DNA from: Micromonospora sp. WMMD1102
Lineage (GTDB): Bacteria; Actinomycetota; Actinomycetes; Mycobacteriales; Micromonosporaceae
Reading direction: 5' to 3'
Assembly: GCF_029626265.1 (NCBI RefSeq)
Contig: NZ_JARUBN010000001.1
Location: 6,823,001 to 6,887,000 of the forward strand
Length of the DNA stretch: 64,000 nucleotides
Positions 21,354 through 29,990 of this stretch are shown one piece after another. The notes under the pieces are model-generated. The model ran no database searches. It had not been told where the DNA came from and saw only the letters and a program-made list of their open reading frames with translations. The position numbers and the translations under genes are program-made. Position 1 is the stretch's first letter, and each line of letters starts with the position of its first letter.

Positions 21354-22400
21354 GTGCGCCCCACCATCCAGTCCGATCCCCGGCTGCGGCCGGTCACCGC
21401 CACCGACCGGGTCTGGACCGGCGTGACCACCACCGGCGACGGCCGGGTCTTCGTGAGCTTCCCGTCCGCCGACGGCCCCGGCATGCAGGTCGGGGAGGTG
21501 GTCTCGGACGGCCGGATCCTCCCCTATCCGGACGCGGGCTGGAACGAGGTACGCGACCGGCCCGATCCCGAGGGCGCCTTCGTGCACGTCAACGGGTTGC
21601 GGATCGGGCCGGACGGGAACCTGTGGATCGTGGACGCCGGCAGCCCGGGGATCGGGCTGCCGGTCGTACCCGGAGGTCCCCGGCTGATCGTCGTCGACCC
21701 GCACTCGGCGACGGTGGTCCGCGGCTACGACCTCGGCCCGGCGCTGCGGCCGAACAGCTACGTCGACGACGTGCGGTTCAACGGCCGGATGGGCTACCTG
21801 ACCGACGCGGGGGCGCCCGGACTGATCGTGCTGGACCTGGCGACCGGGGCGTGCCGGCGGGTACTCGACGGGCACGCCAGCACCGTCGCCCGGCGCCCGT
21901 TGCGGGCCGACGGAGAGCTGCTGCGCGACGCGCACGGCCGGGAACTGCGGATCCACGCCGACCAGTTGGAGGTCTCCCCGGACGGCCGGTACCTGTACTA
22001 CCAGCCGGCGTCCGGGCCGCTGCACCGGATCGAGACCCGCTGCCTCGACGACCCGGGGATCCCGCCCGAGATCGTGGCCCGGCAGGTCGAGCCGTGGGTG
22101 GACACCCCGACCACCGGCGGTACGGCGATCGACGCGGCCGGGGTGATCTACCTGAGTGACGTGGACCGACGGCGGATCCTGGCGATCGGCCCGGACCGCC
22201 GGATCGAGGTGCTGCTCGCCGACCCCCGGCTGGTCTGGGGCGACGCGCTCTGGCTGGACGGCGCCGGCCAGCTCTGGATCCCGGCCGCCCAGCTGAACCG
22301 CACTCCGGGGCTGGCCGGCGGCTCGTCCAGCGTCGACTACCCGGTGTGGATCTACCGGATGCCGGTGGGTGCCGTGCCACCCGCCAACGACCACGCCTGA
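21354..22400 (+). CDS. Major royal jelly/yellow-like beta-propeller protein
   Basis: A 348-residue protein starting at GTG 21354. The motifs DDVRFNGRMGYLTDAGAPGL, VLDLATGACRRVLDGH and DTPTTGGTAIDAAGVIYLSD are those of the yellow/MRJP six-bladed propeller family, whose bacterial members are annotated as L-dopachrome tautomerase-related or SMP-30-like. VHVNGLRIGPDGNLWIVDAG is the blade that binds metal in relatives. There is no signal peptide, so it should be cytoplasmic. A redox or hydrolase role is possible but unproven. It is divergent from the NUDIX gene. Confidence 0.75.
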   Translation: MRPTIQSDPRLRPVTATDRVWTGVTTTGDGRVFVSFPSADGPGMQVGEVVSDGRILPYPDAGWNEVRDRPDPEGAFVHVNGLRIGPDGNLWIVDAGSPGIGLPVVPGGPRLIVVDPHSATVVRGYDLGPALRPNSYVDDVRFNGRMGYLTDAGAPGLIVLDLATGACRRVLDGHASTVARRPLRADGELLRDAHGRELRIHADQLEVSPDGRYLYYQPASGPLHRIETRCLDDPGIPPEIVARQVEPWVDTPTTGGTAIDAAGVIYLSDVDRRRILAIGPDRRIEVLLADPRLVWGDALWLDGAGQLWIPAAQLNRTPGLAGGSSSVDYPVWIYRMPVGAVPPANDHA

Positions 22401-22459
22401 TTCCGCCGGACCGCGCCGACATCCGTACGGGTGGCGCCGCGCCCCGATCCGGGTAACGC

Positions 22460-22549
22460 CGACCCCCGACACGGGTCGCGCTGACCCCCGTACGGCTGTC
22501 ACACTGACCCCCGTCCGGCCGTCACCGTGACCCCTGTTCGGTGGTCGGT
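22460..22549. repeat. Four tandem 22-23-base repeats upstream of a kinase operon
   Basis: Four head-to-tail units with the conserved core TGACCCCCGT (first unit CGACCCCCGA, fourth TGACCCCTGT) lie 40-130 bases before the histidine kinase start. The period of about 23 bases is close to two helical turns, as expected for an array of binding sites on one DNA face. No other feature lies in this 190-base interval. Confidence 0.8.
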
Positions 22550-22589
22550 CGCGCGGCGGCGGTGGAGCGACGGGAGGGTCGGGGCACAC

Positions 22590-23831
22590 ATGTCTGCCTT
22601 TTCCGCCACCGGCTCCGCCACCGGCTCCGCCACCGGCGCCCCGGCCAGCGGGGTCGATCCCGCACCGGCCACCGCCGAGATGCCGGCGGCCAGCGCGCTG
22701 AGCTGGGTCTACACCGTCTTCCCGGCCCTGCTCCGGCTCACCTGCGGGCTGGCCTGCGCGGTGCCGGCGCTGGCGGTGCGCACCCCGCCGGTGCGGACCC
22801 CGCTGCTGGTCGCCGTGGTGGGTCTGCTGACCGTCTGGTCGGTGTGCTTCGCCGTCCTGGTGGTCCGGTGGCGGCGGCCGGGCCCGGCGATCGCCGTCGA
22901 CCTGCTGCTCACCGTCGGCACCTGCCTGCTGATCCGGGATCTCGTCGCCACCGAGGTACTGCCCGGCGAGGTGAGCTGGGTCGCGATCCAGTCCAGCACC
23001 TCGGTGATCGTCGCCCAGTTCGTCCTGCCGGCCACCCGCTCGGTCCCGGCCGGGCTGCTGGTCGCCGCCGCGTACGGGATCGGCGCGCAGTTGGCCGGCG
23101 ACGACGCCGAGGCGCTCGGGCACGCGATCACCCTCGCCGTGCAGACCGGCTCCGCGGCCGCACTGGCCGGGGTGGCCCGGCGCAGCAGCCGGCTCGCCGA
23201 CGCCGCCTTCGCCGCCTACCAGGAGACCGCGCGGGCCGCCCTGACCGCTCGGGCCGCCCGGGCCGCGGAGCGGCAACAGAACCGCGACCTGCACGACACC
23301 GTCCTCTCCACGCTCACCGTGGTCGGTCTCGGCGCGGTCGCCGGGCGGTCACCGCTGCTGCGTGAGCGGGCCGCCGCCGACCTGCACACCCTGGCCGCGC
23401 TGGCCGGCAACAGGTCGACGGCCGGCGCCGGGCCGGCGGACGAGGTCCGGCTGGTCGCCCTCGACGAGCGGTTGCGTGCCCTGCTCGGCCGGCTGCCCGA
23501 GCTGCGGGTCGGCGCGGAACTGGAGCCGTGCGCCGTGCCGGCCCCGGTCGCCGAGGCGGTCACGCACAGCACCGGCGAAGCGCTGTCCAATGTGCTCCGG
23601 CACGCGCCCGGGGCGACCGCCTCGGTGCGGCTGCGCCGCGACGGCGACACCGTCGCGGTCGAGGTGGTCGACGACGGGCCGGGCTTCGACCCGGCCACCG
23701 TCCCCCGGCACCGGTACGGCCTGCGCGAGTCCGTGCACGGCCGGATGGCGACGGTCAGCGGCCTGGCCGAGGTGGACTCCGCCCCCGGCCGGGGCACCCG
23801 GATCCGGCTGGAGTGGTCCGATGTCGGCTGA
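22590..23831 (+). CDS. Membrane sensor histidine kinase
   Basis: A 413-residue kinase starting at ATG 22590 after GGGAGGG. A Ser/Ala/Thr-Gly repeat opens the protein (SATG three times). Five or so hydrophobic segments occupy residues 40-200. The phospho-acceptor is H235 in NRDLHDTVLSTLT (HisKA_3-like). The ATPase domain has an N box (STGEALSNVLRHA) and a G box (VVDDGPGFDPATVPRHRYGL). It overlaps the next gene by 11 bases and, with the following two genes, forms a signalling operon. Confidence 0.88.
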   Translation: MSAFSATGSATGSATGAPASGVDPAPATAEMPAASALSWVYTVFPALLRLTCGLACAVPALAVRTPPVRTPLLVAVVGLLTVWSVCFAVLVVRWRRPGPAIAVDLLLTVGTCLLIRDLVATEVLPGEVSWVAIQSSTSVIVAQFVLPATRSVPAGLLVAAAYGIGAQLAGDDAEALGHAITLAVQTGSAAALAGVARRSSRLADAAFAAYQETARAALTARAARAAERQQNRDLHDTVLSTLTVVGLGAVAGRSPLLRERAAADLHTLAALAGNRSTAGAGPADEVRLVALDERLRALLGRLPELRVGAELEPCAVPAPVAEAVTHSTGEALSNVLRHAPGATASVRLRRDGDTVAVEVVDDGPGFDPATVPRHRYGLRESVHGRMATVSGLAEVDSAPGRGTRIRLEWSDVG

Positions 23832-24987
23832 CCTCCACGGCGGTGCCGCGGGCACGGTCACCGCCACCGTCGAACGCGGTCCCCGGATCGCCGCCGTGCT
23901 GATCGCCTTCGGCTGGCATCTCGCCATCAACCTGCCGGCGGTACTCGGTGCCTGGTCGCAGTACCGGCTGCCCTGGCTCGTCGGCACCGGCTGGCTGGTC
24001 TTCGGCGCGGTCGGGGTGGTCGCCTCGGTCAACCTGCTGCGCGGGAGGCCCTCGCCGGCCTGGCCACTGGTCGGCGTACTGCTCGCGGTCGACGTGCTGG
24101 TCTTCGCCTGCGTACCGGGCTCGCTGGTCTTCGACTCCGCCAACTTCGGCTGGGCGACGCTGGGCTGGTTCGTCCTGCTCCTGCTCTGGGGCCGGCGGAT
24201 CCCGGCCCTGGTCGCGGTACTCGCGGTCGGCGCGGCGATCGCCCTGGTCGGGGTAGTCACGCTGCGTGGCACCGGTGCCGCCGACCTGAGCCGGTACGCG
24301 ATGGCCGTCTACGGCAACGCGACGCTGCCGATCGCGATGATGGTCGCGGTAAACCTGCTCGGCACCCTCGCCGGCAGCACCGCGCGGGCGGCGGCGGCCC
24401 GGACGGCGATCGAGACCGAGCGGGCCGCCGCCGGCCGGATGCACCAGAGCCGCCGGGACCGGCTCGCCGCGCTGGACCGGACCGCCGGGGCGATCCTGAC
24501 CGACCTCGCGCAGGGCCGGGCCGACCCGGCGGACCCGGGCGTGCAGCGCCGGTGTGCCCTGGAGGCGTCCCGGCTGCGCCGGCTGATCGCCGAGTCCGAC
24601 GACGTGCCGGACCCGCTGCTGCACGAGCTGCGCGCCTGTGTCGACGTGGTGGAACGCAACGGGCTGCCGGTCGACTTCGTGGCCGTCGGCACGCTGCCGC
24701 CGCTGCCGGTGGAGATCCGCCGGCAGCTCGCCGAGCCGCTGACCAGCACCCTGGCCGCCGCGACCCGGTGGGCCCGGCTGACCGTGGTCGGCCAGCCCGA
24801 CGAGGTGGTGGTGAGCCTGACCACCCCCGGCACGTCCACCATCGTCACCGACCCGGCCGGCGCGGCCGACCCGGCCGGGCCGGCCGTCGGTGCCGACGGC
24901 GACGCGGTCACCGGCACCGACGTCGAGTACGTCTACGAGGAGAACGAGGAACTGGTATGGGTGCAGACCCGGTGGCGGGCGGCATGA
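23821..24987 (+). CDS. Degenerate histidine-kinase-like membrane protein
   Basis: A 388-residue protein, translationally coupled to the kinase before it and the response regulator after it. Six hydrophobic segments span about residues 22-190. A cytoplasmic helical region carries MHQSRRDRLAALDRTAGAIL, where a phospho-acceptor helix would be, but without the HD pair. The C-terminal 120 residues have the size of an ATPase lid region but lack recognisable N, G1 and G2 boxes. It may be a pseudokinase partner that senses a signal or modulates the true kinase (inference). The acidic C-terminus (EYVYEENEELVW) is unusual. Confidence 0.6.
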   Translation: MSADLHGGAAGTVTATVERGPRIAAVLIAFGWHLAINLPAVLGAWSQYRLPWLVGTGWLVFGAVGVVASVNLLRGRPSPAWPLVGVLLAVDVLVFACVPGSLVFDSANFGWATLGWFVLLLLWGRRIPALVAVLAVGAAIALVGVVTLRGTGAADLSRYAMAVYGNATLPIAMMVAVNLLGTLAGSTARAAAARTAIETERAAAGRMHQSRRDRLAALDRTAGAILTDLAQGRADPADPGVQRRCALEASRLRRLIAESDDVPDPLLHELRACVDVVERNGLPVDFVAVGTLPPLPVEIRRQLAEPLTSTLAAATRWARLTVVGQPDEVVVSLTTPGTSTIVTDPAGAADPAGPAVGADGDAVTGTDVEYVYEENEELVWVQTRWRAA

Positions 24988-25640
24988 CCCCGGAACGGTC
25001 GCGGATCACCGTGGCGATCGTCGACGACCACCCGGTGGTCATCGAGGGGATCCGCTCGTGGCTGGCCACCGAGCCCCGGCTGGCGGTGGTGGCGACCGGC
25101 GAGGACCCCGACACGGTTCTCGCCGCCGGCCAGCCGGCCGACGTGATCCTACTCGACCTGCGGCTGCGCGGCCGGATGGCGATCGACAAGGTGACCGAGC
25201 TGAGCGGTGCCGGCCGCCGGGTGGTGGTCTACTCCGAACACAGCGACCCGGAGACCATCCTGGCCGTACTCGACGCCGGCGCGGTCGCCTTCCTGGCCAA
25301 GCAGGAGGGGCGGGAGCACTGCGTGGACACCGTGCTGGCGGCGGCGAGCGACCGGCCGTACGTGCCACCGGCGCTGGCCGGGGCGATCGTCGGCGACCGG
25401 CGCACCGGCCGGCCGGTACTGTCCGAGAAGGAACGTGAGGCGCTGCTGCTCTGGTTCCAGTCGATGTCGAAGGCGTCGGTCGCCCGCCGGATGAACATCA
25501 GCGAGCACACCGTCAAGCAGTACGTCGACCGGGCCCGGATCAAGTACGCCAGGGCCGGCCGGCCGGCACCGACGAAGGCGGCGCTGCTGGCCCGGGCGAT
25601 CGAGGACGGGCTCGTCCGGGCCGACGAGATCGGCAACTAG
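24984..25640 (+). CDS. LuxR-family response regulator
   Basis: A 218-residue response regulator. The receiver has IVDDHPVVIEGIRSWL, D58 in ADVILLDLRL and K in FLAKQEGREH. The C-terminal HTH is LSEKEREALLLWFQSMSKAS, then VARRMNISEHTVKQYVDRAR. Start 24984 overlaps the previous stop (ATGA). An in-frame ATG at 24957 has a better ribosome binding site (GAGGAA) and would add nine residues. It is the output of the three-gene operon with the kinase and the kinase-like protein. Confidence 0.85.
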   Translation: MTPERSRITVAIVDDHPVVIEGIRSWLATEPRLAVVATGEDPDTVLAAGQPADVILLDLRLRGRMAIDKVTELSGAGRRVVVYSEHSDPETILAVLDAGAVAFLAKQEGREHCVDTVLAAASDRPYVPPALAGAIVGDRRTGRPVLSEKEREALLLWFQSMSKASVARRMNISEHTVKQYVDRARIKYARAGRPAPTKAALLARAIEDGLVRADEIGN

Positions 25641-25642
25641 TT

Positions 25643-25699
25643 CGGTCCCCGGGTCGCCGGTGCGGGACCGTAGATCCAACGGTTACCGCCCAACCGTTG
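25643..25699 (+). terminator. Two hairpins after the signalling operon
   Basis: CGGTCCC (25643-25649) pairs with GGGACCG (25664-25670) directly after the response regulator stop. A second perfect dyad, CAACGGTT-N7-AACCGTTG, follows at 25677-25699. The first is a likely terminator. The second could be part of it or an operator for the next gene. Confidence 0.5.
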
Positions 25700-25806
25700 T
25701 CCGTGACTCAGCCGAGCGTCCGACCCCCCAACAACCGTCGTGACAGCGGATCGGAAGTCCGCCAGCCTATGAGGTACGACGTCCCGTACCCGGGAGGCCC
25801 TCCCCC

Positions 25807-26730
25807 ATGACCGAGAACGCGTCCCCGTTCTTCATCCGGCCGCACCGTTTCGACGACCCGGACCAGGACGACACCTACTTCCCCCGGCTCGACTGGCACC
25901 GCCGGCTGGTGCTGGACACCGACGAGCGGGTGCTGTGGCGTGACCGGGTCGAGGTGGCCGGTTACCTGCTCGCCCCCGACGCCGGCCCGGACGAGTTGGC
26001 CTGGTCGCTGCCCCGGCCGGCCGAGGTGACCGTCACCGACCGCCGGCTGACGTACGTCTGCGGCGACTGCCACATCGGACCGGCGCCCGCGCCGCGGCTC
26101 GCCGCCCGGCACCGGCGCCCGGTCGGCCCGGTCGGCACCGGGGTGGTGACCGGGCAGATCCGCTGGCAGTGGCCGGCCGGGCTGCGCATCCTCGCCGCCG
26201 GCACGGACCCGCGGACCGCACCGGGCAGCACCGACGAGCGCCTGCTCGTGGTCTGCGACGCGGTACGCGCCATCGGCCGGCCGGCGCTCGCCCTCTCCGG
26301 CGGCCCGCTCGACTCGCCGCAGAGCGTACGGCGGCTGGCCACCGTGATCCGGCGGGCGGTGGCCGGGTTCCGGCTCGCCAACCCGGCGATGGTGGAGCTG
26401 GCCCCGCCGGAGTGGGACGCGCTGCTGACCCGGGCCGGGCTGGCGCTGCACGCCGACGCCCTGGCCGATCCCCGGCGCGGCGTCGACCTGCCCGGATCGC
26501 TGCCGGTCGAGTTCGCGCACCGCGACGACTACTACCGGCGCGCCCTGCGGCACCGGAACCTGCCGGCACCGAGCCGCAGTGCCGCCTCGCCGACCGGCAA
26601 CTCGGCGGCGCCGGGTGCGGGTTCGTCGACACCCGGCCGGAACGCGTCGCCGTCGGGGCGGAACTCGCCGGGCCGGATGCCCGGCGGTTCGCCGACCCGT
26701 TGGCCGGAACGGCAGCCCGGCCCGGCCTGA
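25807..26730 (+). CDS. Hypothetical actinobacterial protein
   Basis: A 307-residue cytoplasmic protein that I do not recognise. The first 245 residues look folded (a mixed alpha/beta pattern, LDWHRRLVLDTDERVLWRDR, RRLTYVCGDCHIGP with a single C-x-x-C pair, and RLATVIRRAVAGFRLANPAM). The last 60 residues are Ser/Pro/Gly/Asn-rich and probably disordered (SPTGNSAAPGAGSSTPG and similar). It has no signal peptide or membrane helix. It stands between the signalling operon and the AI-2E-type transporter, and its start follows GGGAGGCCC. Confidence 0.6.
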   Translation: MTENASPFFIRPHRFDDPDQDDTYFPRLDWHRRLVLDTDERVLWRDRVEVAGYLLAPDAGPDELAWSLPRPAEVTVTDRRLTYVCGDCHIGPAPAPRLAARHRRPVGPVGTGVVTGQIRWQWPAGLRILAAGTDPRTAPGSTDERLLVVCDAVRAIGRPALALSGGPLDSPQSVRRLATVIRRAVAGFRLANPAMVELAPPEWDALLTRAGLALHADALADPRRGVDLPGSLPVEFAHRDDYYRRALRHRNLPAPSRSAASPTGNSAAPGAGSSTPGRNASPSGRNSPGRMPGGSPTRWPERQPGPA

Positions 26731-26880
26731 CCCGACCGTCCGCCCTCGCCACGTCCTGCCGGCCTGCCGAACCGACCGCGCGCCCCGTCTCCGCCGTAAC
26801 CGAACAGATCGACCCACAGCGGCAGGTGTCGCCCGGGTTCCGGGCGGGTATCCGTGCGCCGGGGTCGACAGGAGGCGGAT

Positions 26881-28062
26881 ATGGGCAACGCGGCCGACCG
26901 GCCGGACGGGTACGGCGGGCGCCCTGGTCAGCTACTCGACCGTCTTCCCTGGTTGGTGCGCTGGGCGGTGCTGGCCAGCCTGTGCCTGCTGGTGCTCACC
27001 GCCGGGGCGTACGTGCTGGCGCAGATCGCCACCCGGCTCGCCCCGCTGAGCATCGCGCTCGCGGCCACCCTGTTCCTGACCGCGCTGCTCGACCCGGTGG
27101 CCAGCCGGCTGCGCCGGTACCGCTTCCCGCCCGCGCTCGCCGCACTGGCCACCGTACTGCTGCTGCTGGGGTTGCTCGGCGGCGCCGTACTGCTGATCTG
27201 GCGGCTGACCGCCGACCAGTTCTCCGACCTGTCGAAACAGCTCGACCAGGGGCTGGAACGGACCCGGGAGTTCGTCACCGGCGCGCTGCCGATCAGCCAG
27301 CAGCAGCTCGACAGGCTGACCCAGCAGGCGGTCGGCGGCGTGCAGAAGGCGGCGCCCGACCCGCTCAGCGGCGCGGCGACCGTCGCGGAGGCGCTCGGTG
27401 GCCTGCTGCTGGTCCTGGTGCTGCTGTTCTTCCTGTTGAAGGACGGCCGCCCGATGTGGCGGTGGGTGCTGGACCGGGTGGCCGGGCGGCACCGGGCCCG
27501 GACGGCGGCGGCCGGCCGGGCCGGCTGGCGGACGCTGGGCGCGTACACCCGGGGCACGATGATGATCGCCGCGATCGACGCGATCGGCATCGGGATCGCC
27601 CTGGTGGTGCTCCGGGTGCCGCTGGCCCTGCCGCTGGCGGTGATCACGTTCCTCGGCGGCTTCGTGCCGATCATCGGCGCCACCGTCGCGGGCGGGGTGG
27701 CGGTGCTCGTCGCGCTCGCCGCGAAGGGTCCCACCACCGCACTGCTGGTGCTGGCCGCGGTGATCGCCGTGCAGCAGACCGAGGGGAACCTGCTCGAACC
27801 GCTGATCATGAAGCGGCAGGTCCGGTTGCACCCGGTGGTGGTGCTGCTGGCGGTCACCGCCGGCACCCTGCTCGGCGGCATCGTCGGCGCCTTCGTCTCG
27901 GTGCCGATCACCGCGGTGCTGTACCGGACGATCGACACCATAGCCGCGGACCGGCTCGCGACGAGTCAGGGCGCCGCGGCGGACCGGGACCCGGCGGGAG
28001 GCGGAGACCGGGCGGACCCGGCGGCGGCTGACGGGGAGGGTCGGGACGGCTCCGGTCACTGA
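26881..28062 (+). CDS. AI-2E/PerM-family transporter
   Basis: A 393-residue polytopic protein starting at ATG 26881 after AGGAGGCGG. Paired helices open the protein (WAVLASLCLLVLTAGAYVLA, APLSIALAATLFLTALLDPV). A middle cytoplasmic segment (QLDQGLERTREFVTGALPIS) and the conserved C-terminal block (FLGGFVPIIGATVAGGVAVL, NLLEPLIMKRQVRLHPVVVL, GAFVSVPITAVLY) mark the family. Members include autoinducer-2 exporters and Na/H antiporters. The substrate is unknown. The C-terminus is a disordered Gly/Asp tail. Confidence 0.9.
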   Translation: MGNAADRPDGYGGRPGQLLDRLPWLVRWAVLASLCLLVLTAGAYVLAQIATRLAPLSIALAATLFLTALLDPVASRLRRYRFPPALAALATVLLLLGLLGGAVLLIWRLTADQFSDLSKQLDQGLERTREFVTGALPISQQQLDRLTQQAVGGVQKAAPDPLSGAATVAEALGGLLLVLVLLFFLLKDGRPMWRWVLDRVAGRHRARTAAAGRAGWRTLGAYTRGTMMIAAIDAIGIGIALVVLRVPLALPLAVITFLGGFVPIIGATVAGGVAVLVALAAKGPTTALLVLAAVIAVQQTEGNLLEPLIMKRQVRLHPVVVLLAVTAGTLLGGIVGAFVSVPITAVLYRTIDTIAADRLATSQGAAADRDPAGGGDRADPAAADGEGRDGSGH

Positions 28063-28157
28063 TCACTGACCGGTGCCGGCTCGGGGGCGCGTCGGGCGCG
28101 TCGGGCGCGTGCGCGGCGATTCCCGGGAACAGGACCGCGGGAGGACAACCTCGCACG

Positions 28158-28257
28158 GAGACTGTCGAGCTGGGCGCACGGACGGGGCACCACGCGCGGA
28201 CCAGCGCCTTGCGGTCACTCGCAGTTGGGCGCACGGACGGGGCAGCTCGACAGTCTG
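28158..28257. repeat. Palindromic intergenic element, copy 1
   Basis: The ends GACTGTCGAGCTG (28160-28172) and CAGCTCGACAGTC (28243-28255) are perfect inverted repeats. Just inside each end lies TGGGCGCACGGACGGGGCA in the same orientation (28171-28189 and 28226-28244). The whole unit is about 100 bases and lies between two convergent genes. A second copy, inverted and longer, occurs at 51628-51797. No transposase is nearby. Confidence 0.85.
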
Positions 28258-28260
28258 CGC

Positions 28261-28314
28261 GCGGAGGTATCCCGCCCGCCGGAGCCCGCGGAGGTATCCC
28301 GCCCGCCGGAGCCC
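28261..28314. repeat. 27-base perfect tandem duplication
   Basis: A 27-base unit beginning GCGGAGGTATCC is present twice, head to tail and without mismatch, immediately next to the palindromic element. The interval 28063-28360 holds no gene. It consists of this duplication, the palindromic element and a short GGGCGCGTC triplet repeat at about 28084-28112. Confidence 0.9.
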
Positions 28315-28360
28315 GACAAGGCTGGCCTGGCAGCGGGCCAGTTGCCGAGGCAGGGCCGGC

Positions 28361-28987
28361 TTACGGCGCGCCGAGCTGCCGGTGCAGTTCGGCACCGTCC
28401 AGGTCGGCCAGGTAGACCGGGGTACCGGGCTGGTGCCGGCGCCCCTCGGCCAGCCGGCCGGCATCCACCGGCTCGTACCCGACCTGCTCGATCAGGTCGG
28501 CGACCCGCCGCTTGGCGGCCGGGTCGTCACCGGAGACCGGGACGCCGTAGCGGCGCTGTGCCGAGGACTGCCTGCCGTACTCGCGCAGGTGGTCCCAGCG
28601 CATCGTGTTGAACGCCTTCACCACGTGCGCCTCCGGCAGGTGTTGCTGGAGCAACTCGCTGGAGGTGGTCCGGTCCTGGTCGAGCGCCGGATCCCGGCCG
28701 TCCCGCTCCGGGTAGTAGTTCCCGGTGTCGATCACCGTCCTGCCCGCCATCGGCTCGGCGGGCAACTCGGCGTACCGGCCGACGGGTACCGAGACCACCA
28801 CCACCTCGCCGAACCGGGCCGCCTCCGGCACGGTCACCGGGCGCACCCGCTCGCCCAACTCGTCGGCGAGCCCCCGGAGGGTGTCCGGCCCCCGTGAGTT
28901 CGCCACCGCCACCTCGTGACCTGCCCTGCTGAACAACCGGGCCAGCGTGCCACCGACGTTCCCGGTGCCGACGATGCCGATCCGCAC
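28361..28987 (-). CDS. NADPH-dependent F420 reductase-like / NAD(P)-binding protein
   Basis: A 208-residue Rossmann protein starting at GTG 28987 after GGGGGAGGA. The opening MRIGIVGTGNVGGTLARLFS and the NSRGPDTL segment (N-S-R for NADP phosphate recognition) fit the NADP-oxidoreductase, coenzyme F420-dependent family. VVKAFNTMRWDHL matches the VKAFNT motif, and PVSGDDPAAKRRVADLIEQV follows. Members reduce F420 with NADPH or act as related metallo-reductases. The exact substrate is open. It is divergent from the AraC gene. Confidence 0.8.
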   Translation of the reverse strand: MRIGIVGTGNVGGTLARLFSRAGHEVAVANSRGPDTLRGLADELGERVRPVTVPEAARFGEVVVVSVPVGRYAELPAEPMAGRTVIDTGNYYPERDGRDPALDQDRTTSSELLQQHLPEAHVVKAFNTMRWDHLREYGRQSSAQRRYGVPVSGDDPAAKRRVADLIEQVGYEPVDAGRLAEGRRHQPGTPVYLADLDGAELHRQLGAP

Positions 28988-29108
28988 GTTCCTCCCCCTT
29001 CTCCACCGCCTGGGCGCCGAATTCCCGGCCGGCCACCGGACAAACACCCGCCCCGGGGTCCGGACGGCGGGCATAGGCTGGTCGGACCCGTCGGGAGGAG
29101 GTGGCAGG

Positions 29109-29990
29109 GTGACGACCGGACCGAGGTCGGAGTTCGTCGGGCGGCGCCCGGCGCCCGCGCTGCGGCCGTACCTCGCCGGGTACGTCGGCTACCGGGAGAG
29201 CGGCGTTCCGCCGGGGCGGCACCGGGGGCTGCCGTCGCCGTACCTGACGCTCATCGTCACCCTCGACGATCCGCTGGTGGTGGCCGCCCATCCGGACCCG
29301 GCCACCCCGCCCGGCCGGTACGACACCCTGCTCGGCGGCCTGCACACCGCACCCGCCCTGATCACGCACCCCGGGCAGCAGTCCGGGATCCAACTGGCGC
29401 TGCACCCGCTCGGTGCCCGGGCGCTGCTCGGCCTGCCCGCCGGGGAACTCGCGCACACCGACGTCGACGCCGGCAACGTGCTCGGCTCCTTCGCCGACGA
29501 GCTGCGGGACCGGTTGCGGGCCGCCGACGGCTGGGCCGGGCGGTTCGCGCTGCTCGACCGGCTGCTCACCGCACGGCTCGCCCCGGACACCCCGCTCCCG
29601 GCCGAACTCGTGCACGCCTGGCGGCGCCTGCGGGCCAGCGGCGGCCGGGTGCCGGTGACCGAGCTGGCCCGGGAAACCGGCTGGAGCTCCCGCTATCTGG
29701 GCCGCCGCTTCGACACCGAGATCGGGCTGAGCCCCAAGCGGGCCGCCCGGGTGGTGCGGTTCGACCGGGCCCGGCGGCTGCTCCGGCGCGGGTCCGCCAC
29801 CGGCCGGCCCGGCGCGCTGGCCGAGCTGGCCGTCGCGGCGGGCTACTACGACCAGGCGCACCTCGACCGGGACTTCCGGGCCTTCGCCGGCTGCCCGCCG
29901 AGCCGCTGGCTGGCCGAGGAGACCGCCGGTGGCGAGTTCCGAAACGTCCAAGCCGGGGCGGCTGCCGGGGCGGCAGACTCGGCGGCATGA
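29109..29990 (+). CDS. AraC-family transcriptional regulator
   Basis: A 293-residue regulator starting at GTG 29109 after GGAGGAG. The N-terminal ligand-type domain (residues 1-170) is of the DUF6597 style (LRPYLAGYVGYRESG, PSPYLTLIVTLDDPL, HPLGARALLGLPAGEL). The C-terminal AraC HTH pair reads VTELARETGWSSRYLGRRFD and LAELAVAAGYYDQAHLDRDF followed by RAFAGCPPSRWL. Its stop overlaps the start of the VOC gene, which is probably the gene it serves. Confidence 0.88.
   Translation: MTTGPRSEFVGRRPAPALRPYLAGYVGYRESGVPPGRHRGLPSPYLTLIVTLDDPLVVAAHPDPATPPGRYDTLLGGLHTAPALITHPGQQSGIQLALHPLGARALLGLPAGELAHTDVDAGNVLGSFADELRDRLRAADGWAGRFALLDRLLTARLAPDTPLPAELVHAWRRLRASGGRVPVTELARETGWSSRYLGRRFDTEIGLSPKRAARVVRFDRARRLLRRGSATGRPGALAELAVAAGYYDQAHLDRDFRAFAGCPPSRWLAEETAGGEFRNVQAGAAAGAADSAA

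Noticed and set aside
22460..22549. Direct repeats as plasmid iterons
   Set aside because: There is no replication initiator gene or partition system in the window, and the repeats sit in the leader of a chromosomal signalling operon.
28158..28257. Insertion sequence at the palindromic element
   Set aside because: There is no transposase frame inside or beside either copy, and no clear target-site duplication was seen.
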